This document shows, in pieces, positions 25,547-36,295 of a stretch of 64,000 bases of DNA. Below the pieces are notes generated by a model. That model was not told the origin of the DNA. It worked only from the letters and a program-made list of their open reading frames with translations, and did not search any database. The translations under genes and the position numbers were made by a program. Each line of letters starts with the position of its first letter. The first letter of the stretch is position 1. The DNA comes from Ancylobacter lacus (GTDB taxonomy: Bacteria > Pseudomonadota > Alphaproteobacteria > Rhizobiales > Xanthobacteraceae), in the NCBI RefSeq assembly GCF_018390635.1, contig NZ_JAHBGE010000047.1, forward strand, positions 53,834 through 117,833. Direction: 5' to 3'.

Positions 25547-26776
25547 TCAGGTGCCGAAGGCGGCGAAATAGCGGGCGATGATGCCTTCATAGACCCGCTT
25601 CAGCGCCGCCAGCTCGTCGACCGGCGTCGCCTCGTCCACCGCGTGCATGGAGGTGCCGACCAGGCCGAACTCCAGCACCGGGCAGTAATCCTTGATGAAG
25701 CGGGCGTCGGAGGTGCCGCCGGTGGTGGAAAGCTCCGGCCGCCGCCCGGTGGTCGCCGCGATCGACTCCACCACCAGCTCGACGAACGGGCCGGGCGCGG
25801 TGAGGAAGCTGTCGCTGGCGCGGTTCTCGAACGCCACCGTCCAGCGCACCTCGTTGCCGGCCGCCGCCGCGAGGCGGCGCTCGATCTCGGCCGCCAGCGT
25901 GTCGGGCATCCACAGATCGTTGAAGCGGATGTTGAAGCGGGCGCGCGCCTCGGCGGGAATGACGTTGAAGGCGGGATTGCCGACATCCACCGAGACCACC
26001 TCCAGATTGGAGGCCTGGAAATGGGCGGTGCCGCCGTCGAGCGGGGCCTCCAGCAGCGCGGCCAGCAGGCGGACCATGCCGCGCACCGGGTTTTCGGCGA
26101 GGTGGGGGTAGCCGACATGGCCCTGCCGGCCATGCACGGTGAGGGTGCCGGAGAGCGAGCCGCGCCGGCCGATCTTCACCATGTCGCCGAGCGCGGCGCG
26201 GCTGGAGGGCTCGCCCAGCACGCAATGGTCGATGCGCTCGTCGCGGTCGGCCAGCCAGCGCAGCAGTTTCTCGGTGCCGTTGATGGCCGGGCCTTCCTCG
26301 TCGCCGGTGATGAGGAAGGAGATGGAGCCGGGCAGGTCCTCGCCGTGCCGGGCGATATGGTCGAGCGACGCGGCGACCATGGCCGCCACCCCGCCCTTCA
26401 TGTCCACCGCGCCGCGGCCATAGAGCAGCCCGTCGCGTATCGCGCCCTCGAAGGGGGGAAAGCGCCAGTGCGCGGCGTCGCCGGGCGGCACCACGTCGGT
26501 GTGGCCGGCAAAGCAGAGATTGGGCGCGCGGCGGCCGAAGCGGGCGTAGAGATTTTCGACATCCGGCGTGTCCGGCGCGCAGAGCCGCACCCGGTGCACC
26601 TCGAAGCCGGCGGCGCCGAGCAGCCCGCCGAGATAGTCCAGCGCCCCGCCCTCCTCCGGCGTCACCGAGGGGCAGCGGATGAGCGCGCGGGCGATCTCCA
26701 CCGGATCGGCGGGCGCCGGGTTGGGAGAGGATTCCACCTCTGGCAACGGCACGTCGGGCACCTGTCGCTCGGCCAT
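25547..26776 (-). CDS. dapE: Succinyl-diaminopimelate desuccinylase DapE
   Basis: This 409-residue M20-family di-zinc hydrolase removes succinate from N-succinyl-LL-diaminopimelate in lysine and peptidoglycan synthesis. Zinc ligands lie in [24 protein letters not shown] and [16 protein letters not shown]-type Glu pairs are intact. The N-terminus has about 20 extra residues before [21 protein letters not shown], so a later start is possible. It follows dapD on the same strand with a 55-bp gap and closes the argB-nucleotidase-dapD-dapE series. Confidence 0.96.
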   Translation of the reverse strand: MAERQVPDVPLPEVESSPNPAPADPVEIARALIRCPSVTPEEGGALDYLGGLLGAAGFEVHRVRLCAPDTPDVENLYARFGRRAPNLCFAGHTDVVPPGDAAHWRFPPFEGAIRDGLLYGRGAVDMKGGVAAMVAASLDHIARHGEDLPGSISFLITGDEEGPAINGTEKLLRWLADRDERIDHCVLGEPSSRAALGDMVKIGRRGSLSGTLTVHGRQGHVGYPHLAENPVRGMVRLLAALLEAPLDGGTAHFQASNLEVVSVDVGNPAFNVIPAEARARFNIRFNDLWMPDTLAAEIERRLAAAAGNEVRWTVAFENRASDSFLTAPGPFVELVVESIAATTGRRPELSTTGGTSDARFIKDYCPVLEFGLVGTSMHAVDEATPVDELAALKRVYEGIIARYFAAFGT

Positions 26777-26831
26777 GTGACGTCTCCTCTCTCCGCGGGC
26801 GTGCAGTCCGGCCGGCTGGGCCGGCGCGGCC

Positions 26832-27674
26832 TCAGTCGCGCAGCAGATCGTTGATGGAGGTCTTGGAGCGGGTCTGGGCGTCCACCCGCTTCACGATCAC
26901 CGCGCAATAAAGCGAAGGGCCCGGCGTGCCGTCCGGCAGCGGCTTGCCCGGCAGCGAGCCCGGCACCACCACGGAATAGGCCGGCACCTCGCCGACGAAG
27001 ACCTCGCCGGTGGCGCGGTCGACGATCTTGGTGGTGGCGGAGATGAAGACGCCCATGGAAAGGACCGAGCCCTTGCGCACGATGACGCCTTCGACCACCT
27101 CGGAGCGTGCGCCGATGAAGCACTCGTCCTCGATGATGACCGGCCCGGCCTGGAGCGGCTCCAGCACGCCGCCGATGCCGACGCCGCCGGAGAGATGGAC
27201 ATGGCGGCCGATCTGGGCGCAGCTCCCCACCGTCGCCCAGGTGTCCACCATCGAACCCTCGCCGACATTGGCGCCGAGATTCACGAAGGACGGCATCAGC
27301 ACCACGTTCGGGGCGATATAGGCCGAGCGGCGGACGATGGAGCCGGGCACGGCGCGGAAGCCGGCGGCGCGGAATTCGGCCTCGGTCCAGCCGTCGAACT
27401 TGGAGGGCACCTTGTCCCACCAGGTGGCGCCGCCGGGGCCGCCGCCGATCGGGGCCATGTCGTTCAGCCGGAACGACAGCAGCACCGCCTTCTTGAGCCA
27501 CTGGTTGACGGTCCAGTTGCCGTCCGCGCCCTGTTCGGCGACCCGCGCCTTGCCGGCGTCCAGCAGGCCGAGCGCCGCCTCCACCGCCTCGCGCACCGGG
27601 CCGCGCGTGTCGAAACTGATCTCCGCGCGCTTCTCGAACGCGTCTTCGATGATGGCCTTGAGTTCGCTCGACAT
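26832..27674 (-). CDS. dapD: Tetrahydrodipicolinate N-succinyltransferase DapD
   Basis: This 280-residue left-handed beta-helix acyltransferase uses succinyl-CoA to succinylate tetrahydrodipicolinate, the step before DapE's substrate pathway. The central part shows hexapeptide repeats ([37 protein letters not shown], abridged), and the C-terminal [21 protein letters not shown] matches the family. It is encoded immediately upstream of dapE. Confidence 0.97.
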   Translation of the reverse strand: MSSELKAIIEDAFEKRAEISFDTRGPVREAVEAALGLLDAGKARVAEQGADGNWTVNQWLKKAVLLSFRLNDMAPIGGGPGGATWWDKVPSKFDGWTEAEFRAAGFRAVPGSIVRRSAYIAPNVVLMPSFVNLGANVGEGSMVDTWATVGSCAQIGRHVHLSGGVGIGGVLEPLQAGPVIIEDECFIGARSEVVEGVIVRKGSVLSMGVFISATTKIVDRATGEVFVGEVPAYSVVVPGSLPGKPLPDGTPGPSLYCAVIVKRVDAQTRSKTSINDLLRD

Positions 27675-27779
27675 GTCCTGCTCTCCGAAACGTCCGGGCG
27701 CGACTTGCGCCGCCGCGCGCGCGCTGTCAACGCCGTTCTCGCCCGCGCCGTGCGGGCTCGCCGGCCCCGTGGCGGCCCG

Positions 27780-28499
27780 TCAGCGGGCGAGGCTGCCGAG
27801 GAAGGCCGTGAGGTCGTCGGTGACGAAATCGATATGGTCGCCGTCGCGGCCCTCATGCTCCCAGGTCTCGCGGTCGTCCGGGCTGACGGCGAGGCCGGGC
27901 GGCACCACCAGCACGGTGCGCATGCCAAGCTGCGCCGGCACTTCGAGGTTGCGGGCGAGGTCCTCGAACATCGCGGCGCGGGCGGCATCGACCTCGAACA
28001 GCTCGAGGAAGCGGCGATAGGCCGGCTCCTGCGGCTTGGGGTGGAACTCGGCGGCGACGATGTCGTGCACATCGGCGAAATGGCCGGAGATGCCGAGCTT
28101 GTCGAGGATCTGCGCGGCATGGCGGCGCGAGCCGTTGGTGTAGACCAGCTTGCGGCCCGGCAGCGCGGCGAGCGCCTCGCCCAGCGCCGGCGCCGGCGCC
28201 AGCGAGGTCAGGTCGATCTGATGGACATGGGCGAGGAAGGCGTCCGGGTCCATGCCGTGCTCGATCATGAGCCCGCGCAGGGACGTGCCGTATGTGCGGT
28301 AATAGCTCTTCTGCAGGGCGAAGGCGTCGTCCAGCGAGAGATTGAGGAAGCCGGCGATATAGGCCCGCATCCGGTCGTCGATCTGCCGCCAGAGGTCGAG
28401 CCCCGGCGGGTAGAGCGTGTTGTCGAGGTCGAACACCCAGGTGTCGACATGGGCGAAGGCGTCGGCCGGCGCGACGGCCGGTGGGGCGATGCTGGACAT
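27780..28499 (-). CDS. Pyrimidine 5'-nucleotidase (HAD superfamily, SDT1-like)
   Basis: This 239-residue HAD hydrolase has motif I WVFDLDNTLYPPGLDLW (nucleophile Asp in DLDNT), motif II LVYTNGSRRHA and motif III region KPQEPAYRRFLE with ARAAMFEDLARNLEVP for the metal-binding acidic pair. It dephosphorylates pyrimidine 5'-nucleotides or related monophosphates. Its position between argB and dapD is conserved in Hyphomicrobiales. It starts 71 bp after the argB stop. Confidence 0.9.
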   Translation of the reverse strand: MSSIAPPAVAPADAFAHVDTWVFDLDNTLYPPGLDLWRQIDDRMRAYIAGFLNLSLDDAFALQKSYYRTYGTSLRGLMIEHGMDPDAFLAHVHQIDLTSLAPAPALGEALAALPGRKLVYTNGSRRHAAQILDKLGISGHFADVHDIVAAEFHPKPQEPAYRRFLELFEVDAARAAMFEDLARNLEVPAQLGMRTVLVVPPGLAVSPDDRETWEHEGRDGDHIDFVTDDLTAFLGSLAR

Positions 28500-28570
28500 G
28501 GCACAGCTTTAGCCCAGCGCAGGCCGGGCGGGAAGGCGGCGCCGCCGCCCTCCCGCCGAACCGGGCGGCG

Positions 28571-29488
28571 TCAGCGCCGGATCAATGTACCAGCGCCGTG
28601 GTCGGTCAGCAGCTCCAGCAGCACGGCGTGGGGCACCTTGCCATCGAGGATCACCACGCCCTCGACGCCCTGCTCCAGCGCGTAGATGCAGGTCTCGACC
28701 TTGGGGATCATGCCGCCGGAGATGGTGCCGTCGGCGATCAGCCGGCGGGCCTCGGCGATGCTGAGCTCCTTGATCAGGTTCTTGTCGCGGTCGAGCACGC
28801 CCGGCACGTCGGTCAGCAGCAGCAGCCGCTTGGCCCCCAGCGCGCCGGCGATGGCGCCGGCGAAGGTGTCGGCGTTGACGTTGAAGGTGCCGCCTTCGAC
28901 GCCGGTCGCCACCGGGGCGAGCACCGGAATCAGCTCGCGGCCGAGGATCTGGTCGAGCACCGTGGTGTCCACCTTCTCCGGCTCGCCGACGAAGCCGAGG
29001 TCGATGACGTGCTCCAGATTGGAATCGGGGTCGAGGACGCTGCGGGTGACCTTGGAGGCCACCACCATGTTGCCGTCCTTGCCGGACAGCCCCAGCGCCT
29101 TGCCGCCGGCCTCGTTGATGAAGCCGACCAGCGACTTGTTGATGGAGCCGGCCAGCACCATCTCGACGATCTCGACGGTCGCCTTGTCGGTGATGCGCAG
29201 ACCCGCCGCGAATTCCGACTTGATGCCGAGCTTGGCCAGCATGGCGCCGATCTGCGGGCCGCCGCCATGCACCACCACCGGGTTCACGCCGGCCTGCTCC
29301 AGCAGCACGATGTCCTGCGCGAAGTCGCGCGCCACCTGCTCGTCGCCCATGGCATGGCCGCCATACTTCACCACGATGATGGCGTCGTCGTAGCGCTGCA
29401 TGTGGGGCAGGGCCTGGACGAGGACCCGCGCCTTGGCGTGGTCGTCGTCGAGAAGGCTGGCGGCGGTGGGGGTTTCGGTCTGGCTCAT
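28571..29488 (-). CDS. argB: Acetylglutamate kinase ArgB
   Basis: This 305-residue amino-acid kinase phosphorylates N-acetylglutamate in arginine biosynthesis. It shows [12 protein letters not shown] at the ATP site, [13 protein letters not shown] for the acetylglutamate loop, and [28 protein letters not shown]. The extended N-terminal helix is typical of arginine-sensitive, hexameric forms. It is the first gene of the minus-strand argB-nucleotidase-dapD-dapE group and diverges from the MATE gene across 186 bp. Confidence 0.97.
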   Translation of the reverse strand: MSQTETPTAASLLDDDHAKARVLVQALPHMQRYDDAIIVVKYGGHAMGDEQVARDFAQDIVLLEQAGVNPVVVHGGGPQIGAMLAKLGIKSEFAAGLRITDKATVEIVEMVLAGSINKSLVGFINEAGGKALGLSGKDGNMVVASKVTRSVLDPDSNLEHVIDLGFVGEPEKVDTTVLDQILGRELIPVLAPVATGVEGGTFNVNADTFAGAIAGALGAKRLLLLTDVPGVLDRDKNLIKELSIAEARRLIADGTISGGMIPKVETCIYALEQGVEGVVILDGKVPHAVLLELLTDHGAGTLIRR

Positions 29489-29674
29489 CGGCGGATCGTG
29501 TCCTCGCCCGGTCTCGGCACGCGAGGCCTATAGCCGATTTTCATGACGTTTCTCAATTGCCGCATGACCTTCCCCCGCGTGTGCTTTTCTGCAAGCCGGG
29601 TTCGGCAGCGGAACAGCCCCGGCGCGGGGCCCGCGGCCTTCCGGCCCCGGCCGCGCCATGCGATAAGCCGCGCC

Positions 29675-31147
29675 ATGAGCGGCGACGACAGCACCCCCTC
29701 CCCGAAGCAGCCCGCGCCCGGCCGGCGCCCGGGCGCCGGCGCGGCGCGCCTCGTCGAGGGCTCGACCCTGCGCCACGTCGCGGTGATGACCGGCACCGGC
29801 TCGATCGGGCTGGTCGCGGTGTTCGTGGTCGACCTGCTGAACCTGTTCTACATCTCGCTGCTGGGCGAACAGGAGCTGGCGGCGGCGATCGGCTATGCCG
29901 GCACCATGATGTTCTTCATGACCTCGGCGGCGGTCGGGGTGATGATCGCCGGCTCGGCGCTGGTGGCGCGGGCGGTCGGCGCCGGGCACATGGGCGAGGC
30001 GCGGCGGCTTTCCGCCTCCGCCATGGTCTACATGGTAGCGACCACCGGCGCGCTGAGCCTCGCGCTGCTGCCCTTCCAGGACGCGCTGGTGGGGCTGCTG
30101 GGCGCCACCGGACGCACCCGGGCGATCGCCGACCAGTTCCTCTGGATCGTGGTGCCCTCCACCGCCCTGCTCGGCATCGGCATGGCCGCTTCCGGCGTGC
30201 TGCGCGCGGTGGGCGACGCCCGGCGCGCCATGTGGGTGACGCTGGGCGGTGGCATCGCCACCGCGATCCTCGATCCGCTCTTCATCCTGCTCATGGGCTG
30301 GGGCGTCGAGGGCGCCGCCTATGTCTCGGTGATCTCGCGGCTGTTCATGGCGGTGTACGGCATCCACGCCGTGGTGCGGGTGCATGGCCTCGCCGAGCCG
30401 CCGAGCGTGGACGGCTTCCGGCGCGACGTCGGCCCGCTCTCGGCCATCGCGGTGCCGGCGATCCTCACCAACATCGCGACCCCGTTCGGCAATGGCTACA
30501 TCACCTTCGCCCTTGCCAGCCACGGCGATGCCGCGGTGGCGGCCTGGGCGGTAATCGGGCGGGTCATCCCGGTGGCGTTCGGCCCGCTCTTCGCGCTCAC
30601 CGGGGCGATCGGCCCCATCATCGGCCAGAATGTCGGGGCGCTGCGGTTCGACCGGGTGCGGCAGGCCATCGCCGACAGCCTGAAGCTGACCATCGCCTAT
30701 GTTCTCTTCATCTGGGCGATGATGGCGCTGGCCCGCCACCCCATCGCCACCTCCTTCGGCCTGTCCGGCGAGGGGGCGGAGGTGGTGAGCTTCTTCTGCC
30801 TCTATGGCGCGGGCAGCTTCATCTTCATCGGCGCGCTGTTCGTCGCCAATGCCTCGTTCAACAATCTCGGCGCGCCGCTGCTCTCCACCCTGTTCAACTG
30901 GGGCCGGGCGACGCTGGGCACCGTTCCCTTCGTCGCGCTGGGCGGCGAGCTGTGGGGAGCGGTCGGCGTGCTGGGCGGGCAGGCGGTGGGCTCCATCGCC
31001 TTCGGCGTGGCGGCGCTGTTCTTCGCCTTCCGGCAGGTGCGGCGGCTGGCCGAGCGGCAGGAATGCCCGGCGCCGCCCGTGGCGCCCGGCCCGCGCGAGC
31101 TGCCCCCCTTCGCCCGCGCCGAGGACGCGGCGGCGCTGGAGCCGTAG
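29675..31147 (+). CDS. MATE family efflux transporter
   Basis: This 490-residue inner-membrane protein has about twelve helices in two homologous bundles. MATE features are FVVDLLNLFYISLLGEQELAAAIGYAGT in helix 1-2 and ASGVLRAVGDARRAMWVTLGGGIATAILDPLFIL (abridged) in the middle. It exports drugs or cationic metabolites using H+ or Na+; the substrate is unknown. The ATG at 29675 is chosen because earlier in-frame ATGs add an Arg/Pro-rich tail with no similarity. Confidence 0.88.
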   Translation: MSGDDSTPSPKQPAPGRRPGAGAARLVEGSTLRHVAVMTGTGSIGLVAVFVVDLLNLFYISLLGEQELAAAIGYAGTMMFFMTSAAVGVMIAGSALVARAVGAGHMGEARRLSASAMVYMVATTGALSLALLPFQDALVGLLGATGRTRAIADQFLWIVVPSTALLGIGMAASGVLRAVGDARRAMWVTLGGGIATAILDPLFILLMGWGVEGAAYVSVISRLFMAVYGIHAVVRVHGLAEPPSVDGFRRDVGPLSAIAVPAILTNIATPFGNGYITFALASHGDAAVAAWAVIGRVIPVAFGPLFALTGAIGPIIGQNVGALRFDRVRQAIADSLKLTIAYVLFIWAMMALARHPIATSFGLSGEGAEVVSFFCLYGAGSFIFIGALFVANASFNNLGAPLLSTLFNWGRATLGTVPFVALGGELWGAVGVLGGQAVGSIAFGVAALFFAFRQVRRLAERQECPAPPVAPGPRELPPFARAEDAAALEP

Positions 31148-31178
31148 CGCGAGTCCGCGGCAGGCGGTGCCGCCGGGT

Positions 31179-31706
31179 TCAGATCAGCCGCAGCGCGCCG
31201 AGCGCGGCGCCCGCCGCCAGCACCCAGAGCGGGCTCAGCCGGGTGAAGAACAGCACGGCCGCGCTCGCCATGGTGAGCGCGAGGGTGCCCGGCCCCCGCG
31301 CGGCGCCCTGCGCCAGCACCACGCCGCTGGCGGCGATCAGCCCGATGGTCATCGGCACCAGCGCCGCCTGCATCACCCGGCGCCAGCGCGCCGCGCGGAA
31401 GCGGTGCCAGACCCCACCCACCAGATAGGCCAGCACGCAGGTCGGCGCGCACATGGCCGCGGTGGCGACGAGGGCGCCGACGAGACCCGCGACATGCCAG
31501 CCGATCAGCGTCACCACCATGACGTTCGGGCCCGGTGCCGCCTGGGCAATGGCGAAGGTCTGGGAGAACTGGGCATCGGTCATCCAGCCGGCCTGCTCCA
31601 CCACCTGCCGGTGCATCTCCGGCAGCACGGCATTGGCCCCGCCCACGGCGAGCAGCGAGACCGTCAGGAAATGGGCGGCCAGCGCGCCGATGGGATCCGT
31701 CTTCAT
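31179..31706 (-). CDS. Chromate transporter, short-chain ChrA subunit (second of pair)
   Basis: This 175-residue, five- or six-helix membrane protein is a single CHR domain. The family signature is AVGGANAVLPEMHRQVVE near the N-terminus and FAIAQAAPGPNVMVVTLIGW. Short-chain CHR proteins act in pairs to export chromate. Its partner ends 10 bp upstream. The gene converges on the MATE transporter gene. Confidence 0.88.
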   Translation of the reverse strand: MKTDPIGALAAHFLTVSLLAVGGANAVLPEMHRQVVEQAGWMTDAQFSQTFAIAQAAPGPNVMVVTLIGWHVAGLVGALVATAAMCAPTCVLAYLVGGVWHRFRAARWRRVMQAALVPMTIGLIAASGVVLAQGAARGPGTLALTMASAAVLFFTRLSPLWVLAAGAALGALRLI

Positions 31707-31716
31707 CGCCCGCCCC

Positions 31717-32319
31717 TCACGTCAGCCGCCACCAGAACAGCGCCAGCGAGACCGGCGCCAGCGTCAGCATCACCGGCAGCAGCGGCCAGCCCGCCACCGC
31801 GATGGCGAGGAACGCCGCCGCCGCGATGGCGATCGGCTCCGGGCGCGGCCGCTTCCAGAGCGGCTCGGCCATGCGGGCCGCCGTGGCGATGACGAGGCCG
31901 GCGGCGGCAGCGGCAAGGCCGGCGAGCGTGTCGGCGACTCCGGCGATGTCGGCATAGCGGGCGAACAGCACGCCGAGCCCGATGACGATCGCCATCGGCA
32001 CCAGAGTAAGCCCGAGCACCGCCGCCAGCGCGCCCGCCGGCCCGCGGAAGCGCCCGCCGATCACCACCGAGAGGTTCACGATGTTCGGCCCCGGCAGGAA
32101 CTGGGCGAGGCCGACCAGCTCGGTGAACTCCTCCGCGCTCACCCAGCGGTAGCGCTCGACCACGGCGCGCCGCGCGATCGGCAGCACCCCGCCGAACGCC
32201 ACCACCGCGACCGAGAGGAAGCCGACGAACAGGTCCCACAGGCCGGGCTGGGGCTGGGTCGATTCGCGCGGTGGCGGAACAGACCCGGGCGGAACGGCAT
32301 CGGTGGGCGAAGCGGACAT
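31717..32319 (-). CDS. Chromate transporter, short-chain ChrA subunit (first of pair)
   Basis: This 200-residue CHR-domain membrane protein has a 25-residue Pro-rich cytoplasmic N-terminus, then LFVGFLSVAVVAFGGVLPIARRAVV and LAQFLPGPNIVNLSVVIGGRF, the counterparts of the signature in its partner. Together they form a heterodimeric short-chain chromate (or sulfate-analogue) exporter. The ATG at 32319 gives the usual length; a longer in-frame start adds non-conserved residues. No chrB regulator is seen nearby. Confidence 0.88.
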   Translation of the reverse strand: MSASPTDAVPPGSVPPPRESTQPQPGLWDLFVGFLSVAVVAFGGVLPIARRAVVERYRWVSAEEFTELVGLAQFLPGPNIVNLSVVIGGRFRGPAGALAAVLGLTLVPMAIVIGLGVLFARYADIAGVADTLAGLAAAAAGLVIATAARMAEPLWKRPRPEPIAIAAAAFLAIAVAGWPLLPVMLTLAPVSLALFWWRLT

Positions 32320-32554
32320 GAGGGGACCCCGCAAGGCATCGGCGCGCCCTGCATAGATCATGCGCGGACGGCTGAACATGGCCGGGAAAGCATGGCAGGA
32401 CCCTTCCCCCGGCGCGGCCGGATGGCCGGCGGCGTGCTCCGGCAGCACCGGCCGGCAACGGCAGTGCCATGGAACCGCCCGCGGACCGCCATGGGGCCGC
32501 TGCCCCCCGGCGACATGAGTTCCCCCTTCGTTCCCGCCGCGCTAGACTGCGGCC

Positions 32555-33049
32555 ATGACCGAGACCCTGCTCAGCCCGGCCGGGCCCGTGGCGCCGGTGG
32601 ATGGCCGCCAGTCCGCCGCCGCCCTTGCCATCCAGCGCGGCAGCCTGCGCCTGCTCGCCGCCTCCGGCCTCGTCGGGGTGACGGAGCTGCCGCTCGCCTC
32701 CGGCCGGCGGGCCGACATCGTCGGGCTCGACCCGCGCGGGGAGGTGTGGATCCTCGAAATCAAATCCTCGCTCGCCGATTTCCGCGCCGACCGCAAATGG
32801 CCGGACTACCGGCTGCACTGCGACCGGCTGTTCTTCGCCGTGGCGCCGGACTTTCCCGTCGAGGTACTGCCGGAGGAAACCGGCATCATCCTGGCGGACG
32901 GCTTCGGCGCCGCGATCGCCCGGCCCGCGCCGCACCACCCCATGCCCTCCGCCACCCGGCGGGCGCTGACCCTGCGGCTCGCCCGCGCCGCCGCGGCGCG
33001 GATGATGGCGCTGCAGGACCCGGAAGGCTTCCGCGAGCTGCTTCTGTAG
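32555..33049 (+). CDS. mmcB: MmcB family DNA repair protein
   Basis: This 164-residue protein of the PD-(D/E)XK nuclease-like fold matches MmcB, first described in Caulobacter as a mitomycin C resistance factor that helps load translesion polymerases. Key residues are in RRADIVGLDPRG (Asp) and WILEIKSSLADFRADRKW (the E-x-K pair), followed by YRLHCDRLFFAVAPDFP. It is usually found next to DNA-metabolism genes and here lies 78 bp before mutS. Confidence 0.88.
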   Translation: MTETLLSPAGPVAPVDGRQSAAALAIQRGSLRLLAASGLVGVTELPLASGRRADIVGLDPRGEVWILEIKSSLADFRADRKWPDYRLHCDRLFFAVAPDFPVEVLPEETGIILADGFGAAIARPAPHHPMPSATRRALTLRLARAAAARMMALQDPEGFRELLL

Positions 33050-33127
33050 GCCGCGCCGCGCCTCTGCGGCGGGGAAAACCGGTGAGCGGGCTTGAAATCG
33101 GGCCCGCTCTGCTGCCAGCGTCGCGAC

Positions 33128-35914
33128 ATGCCGCACATCTCCGCCATCGGCCCCGCCGAAGACCCCGCCGCGCCCGCCGCCGAGCCCCGCCGCCCGGCCG
33201 CGGAGGAGCGCGTGACGCCGATGATGGCGCAGTATCTCGAAATCAAGACCGCCAACCCGGACAGCCTGCTGTTCTACCGGATGGGCGATTTCTACGAGCT
33301 GTTCTTCGAGGATGCCGAGGCCGCCTCGCGCACGCTCGGCATCGTGCTGACCAAGCGCGGCAAGCACCAGGGCGAGGACATCCCCATGGCCGGGGTGCCG
33401 GTGGAGCGGGCGGAGGAATATCTCCACAAGCTCATCGCCGCCGGCCACCGCGTCGCGGTGTGCGAGCAGACCGAGGACCCGGCCGAGGCGAAGAAGCGCG
33501 GCCCGAAGAGCGTGGTGCGGCGCGATGTCACCCGGCTCGTCACCCCCGGCACCCTCACCGAGGACGCCCTGCTCGACGCCCGCCGCGAAAACGTGCTGGC
33601 GAGCCTCGCCCGGCTGCGCGGCGGCGAGGGCGCGCAGGGCGACGGCGACGGCTATGCCTATGCGCTGGCCTTCTGCGACATCTCCACCGGCAGCTTCCGT
33701 GTCGCCGAAACCAGCCCGGCCCGGCTCCCCGCCGATCTCGCCCGCATCGAGCCGGCCGAGCTGCTGGTGCCGGACGCGATCCACGACGAGCCGGCCTTTC
33801 GCGAGCTGTGGCGCAGCCTGCCCGCGGTGACGCCGCTGCCGAAGGAGAGCTTCGACGGTGCCACCGCCGAGCGGCGCATCGCCGGCTTCTTCGGGGTCGC
33901 GACGCTGGACGCCTTCGGCGCCTTCTCCCGGCCGGAGCTGACCGCCGCCGCCGCCATCGTGGCCTATGTCGAGCGCACCCAGCTCGGCAGCCGGCCCCCG
34001 CTCTCCCCGCCGGCGCGCGAGAGCGGCAGCGCCGCGATGATCATCGACCCGGCGACCCGGGCCAATCTCGAAATCCTGCGCACCACCACCGGCGAGCGCG
34101 GCGGCAGCCTGCTCGCCGCAATCGACCGCACCGTGACCTCCGCCGGGGCGCGGCTGCTGGCCCGGCGGCTCGCCGAGCCACTGACCGACCCCGCCGCCAT
34201 CGCCGCCCGGCTCGACGGGGTGGAGCATCTGGCGGAGCGCCCCGGCCTGCGCGAGGGGCTGCGCGCCCGGCTCGCCGGCGCCGCCGATCTCGCCCGCGCC
34301 CTCACCCGCATCGCGCTGCAGCGTGCCGGCCCGCGCGACCTCGCGGCCATTGGCCGGGGCCTTGCCGAAGGCGGGGTGATCGCCGCGATGATCGCCGCCG
34401 AGGGCGCGCCGGCGGAACTGATGCAGGCGGCGCGCGATCTCGCCGCCCCGCCCCCGGCGCTGGCCGCGACCCTGCTCGCCGCCCTCGCCGACGAGCTGCC
34501 GCCCTATCGCCGCGACGGCGGCTTCGTGCGCGCCGGCTTCGACCCCGATCTCGACGCCACCCGGGCGCTGCGCGACGAAAGCCGCCGCGTCGTCGCGGCG
34601 CTGGAGCGCCGCTATGTCGAGGAGACCGGCATAAGGGCGCTGAAGATCCGTCACAACGCGGTGCTCGGCTATTTCGTCGAGGTGAGCGCGCAGAACGCCG
34701 ACCGGCTGCGCGAGCCGCCCTTCGCCGCCCTGTTCGTGCACCGGCAGACCATGGCCGGGGCGGTGCGGTTCTCCTCTGTCGAGCTGGGCGAGCTGGAGAC
34801 GAAGATCGCCAGCGCCGGGGAGCGGGCGCTGGCGCTGGAGCAGGCGGTGTTCGAGCGGCTGGCCGCCGACGTCCTGGAGAACGCCGCGATCATCCGCGCC
34901 TGCGCCGCCGCGCTGGCGGTGATCGACGTCACCGCCGGCCTCGCCAGGCTCGCGGTGGAGGAGAACCATGTCCGGCCGGAGGTGAGCGACGGGCTCGACT
35001 TCGCCATTGCCGGCGGCCGCCACCCGGTGGTGGAGCAGGCGCTGCGCCGCGACGGCGGGCCCTTCATCGCCAATGACTGCGACCTCTCCGCCCCCTCCGC
35101 CCGGAGCAGGGCGGGGCGGATCTGGCTGGTCACCGGCCCGAACATGGCGGGCAAGTCGACCTTCCTGCGGCAGAACGCGCTGATCGCCATCCTCGCCCAG
35201 GCGGGCGCCTTCGTGCCGGCCAGCTCGGCGCGCCTCGGCGTGGTGGACCGGCTGTTCTCCCGCGTCGGCGCGGCGGACGATCTCGCCCGCGGCCGCTCGA
35301 CCTTCATGGTCGAGATGGTGGAGACCGCCGCCATCCTCAACCAGGCCACCGAGCGCTCGCTGGTGATCCTCGACGAGATCGGCCGCGGCACCGCGACCTT
35401 CGACGGCCTGTCCATCGCCTGGGCCAGCCTCGAGCACCTGCACGAGGCCAATCGCTGCCGCGGCCTGTTCGCCACCCATTTCCACGAGCTGACCGCGCTG
35501 GCCCAGCGGCTCACCCGGCTGGTCAACGCCACGGTGAAGGTGAAGGAGTGGGAGGGCGAGGTGGTGTTCCTGCACGAGGTGGTGCCCGGCGCGGCGGACC
35601 GCTCCTACGGCATCCAGGTCGCCCGGCTCGCCGGGCTGCCGGCCGCGGTGGTGGAGCGGGCCCGCGCGGTGCTGACCGAGCTGGAGTCCGCCGACCGCGC
35701 CGCCCCGGCCCAGCGCATCCTCGACGACCTCCCGCTCTTCGCCGCGCTCAACCGGCCGGCTCCCGCGCTGGCGGCGACAGCGCCCGCGGCAAAGGCCGAC
35801 CCCGCGGCCGAGGCGGTGAAAGCCGCCCTCGCCGGCCTCGACCCCGACGAGATGACCCCGCGCGAGGCGCTGGAGGCGCTGTACAGGCTGAAGGGGATGG
35901 CACGGGGCGGGTGA
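33128..35914 (+). CDS. mutS: DNA mismatch repair protein MutS
   Basis: This 928-residue mismatch sensor has all MutS domains. The N-terminal mismatch-contact motif is [13 protein letters not shown] (Phe-x-Glu region near residues 48-60). The connector and lever domains follow. The ATPase domain has Walker [11 protein letters not shown] near residue 670 and [15 protein letters not shown] and [10 protein letters not shown] further on. A flexible Ala-rich stretch precedes the C-terminal [14 protein letters not shown] dimerisation motif. No ribosome-binding site is obvious before the ATG at 33128, but the N-terminus is variable in the family. Confidence 0.98.
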   Translation: MPHISAIGPAEDPAAPAAEPRRPAAEERVTPMMAQYLEIKTANPDSLLFYRMGDFYELFFEDAEAASRTLGIVLTKRGKHQGEDIPMAGVPVERAEEYLHKLIAAGHRVAVCEQTEDPAEAKKRGPKSVVRRDVTRLVTPGTLTEDALLDARRENVLASLARLRGGEGAQGDGDGYAYALAFCDISTGSFRVAETSPARLPADLARIEPAELLVPDAIHDEPAFRELWRSLPAVTPLPKESFDGATAERRIAGFFGVATLDAFGAFSRPELTAAAAIVAYVERTQLGSRPPLSPPARESGSAAMIIDPATRANLEILRTTTGERGGSLLAAIDRTVTSAGARLLARRLAEPLTDPAAIAARLDGVEHLAERPGLREGLRARLAGAADLARALTRIALQRAGPRDLAAIGRGLAEGGVIAAMIAAEGAPAELMQAARDLAAPPPALAATLLAALADELPPYRRDGGFVRAGFDPDLDATRALRDESRRVVAALERRYVEETGIRALKIRHNAVLGYFVEVSAQNADRLREPPFAALFVHRQTMAGAVRFSSVELGELETKIASAGERALALEQAVFERLAADVLENAAIIRACAAALAVIDVTAGLARLAVEENHVRPEVSDGLDFAIAGGRHPVVEQALRRDGGPFIANDCDLSAPSARSRAGRIWLVTGPNMAGKSTFLRQNALIAILAQAGAFVPASSARLGVVDRLFSRVGAADDLARGRSTFMVEMVETAAILNQATERSLVILDEIGRGTATFDGLSIAWASLEHLHEANRCRGLFATHFHELTALAQRLTRLVNATVKVKEWEGEVVFLHEVVPGAADRSYGIQVARLAGLPAAVVERARAVLTELESADRAAPAQRILDDLPLFAALNRPAPALAATAPAAKADPAAEAVKAALAGLDPDEMTPREALEALYRLKGMARGG

Positions 35915-36006
35915 GGGGCCGATACACGGGGTGGGGAGGCCATGTTGTCTTTGAGGAGACCCGCCTTCCGACGGTTCTGGCACGCTGTCCCCGGACAAGG
36001 TATAGA

Positions 36007-36028
36007 CGGAAATCAGACCTGAATTCCG
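36007..36028. promoter_or_regulatory. Candidate autoregulatory operator of the toxin-antitoxin pair
   Basis: An imperfect palindrome centred between 36017 and 36018 (CGGAAATCAGA / CCTGAATTCCG, 9 of 11 positions paired) lies just upstream of the antitoxin start. Antitoxins of this class repress their own operon by binding such dyads. Confidence 0.4.
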
Positions 36029-36031
36029 GTC

Positions 36032-36295
36032 ATGGAATGTGAGCCCGTCATGCAGCGCGTCGAAGCCGATATCGCCGTCAGCGTCTCCGACCTCAAGAAG
36101 AACCCGACCGCCGTGGTCGAGGGCGCACGTGGCGGCTCGGTCGCAATCCTGAACCACAAAAGGGTCATGGCCTATATGGTGCCGGCTGCGACCTATGAGG
36201 CCATGATCGACGCGCTGGACGACCAGGTGCTCGCCGATATCGCCAAGGCCCGCGCCGGCGAGAAGGGCGTGCCGGTCGGCCTTGATGACCTATAG
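36032..36295 (+). CDS. Type II antitoxin, Phd/YefM superfamily (StbD-like)
   Basis: This 87-residue protein has the Phd/YefM N-terminal DNA-binding fold, with IAVSVSDLKKNPTAVVEGARGGSVAILNHKRVMAYMVPAATYE (abridged) resembling StbD in particular (LNHNRVMGYMVP). The C-terminal part (LADIAKARAGEKGVPVGLDDL) would wrap and neutralise the toxin. A second ATG at 36050 (MQRVEADI) may be the true start. It overlaps the toxin start by 11 bp, giving coupled translation. Confidence 0.85.
   Translation: MECEPVMQRVEADIAVSVSDLKKNPTAVVEGARGGSVAILNHKRVMAYMVPAATYEAMIDALDDQVLADIAKARAGEKGVPVGLDDL

Noticed and set aside
31703-36157. 1484-codon minus-strand reading opposite mmcB-mutS
   Set aside because: Antisense shadow of MutS with biased His/Arg/Gly/Glu composition and no domain.
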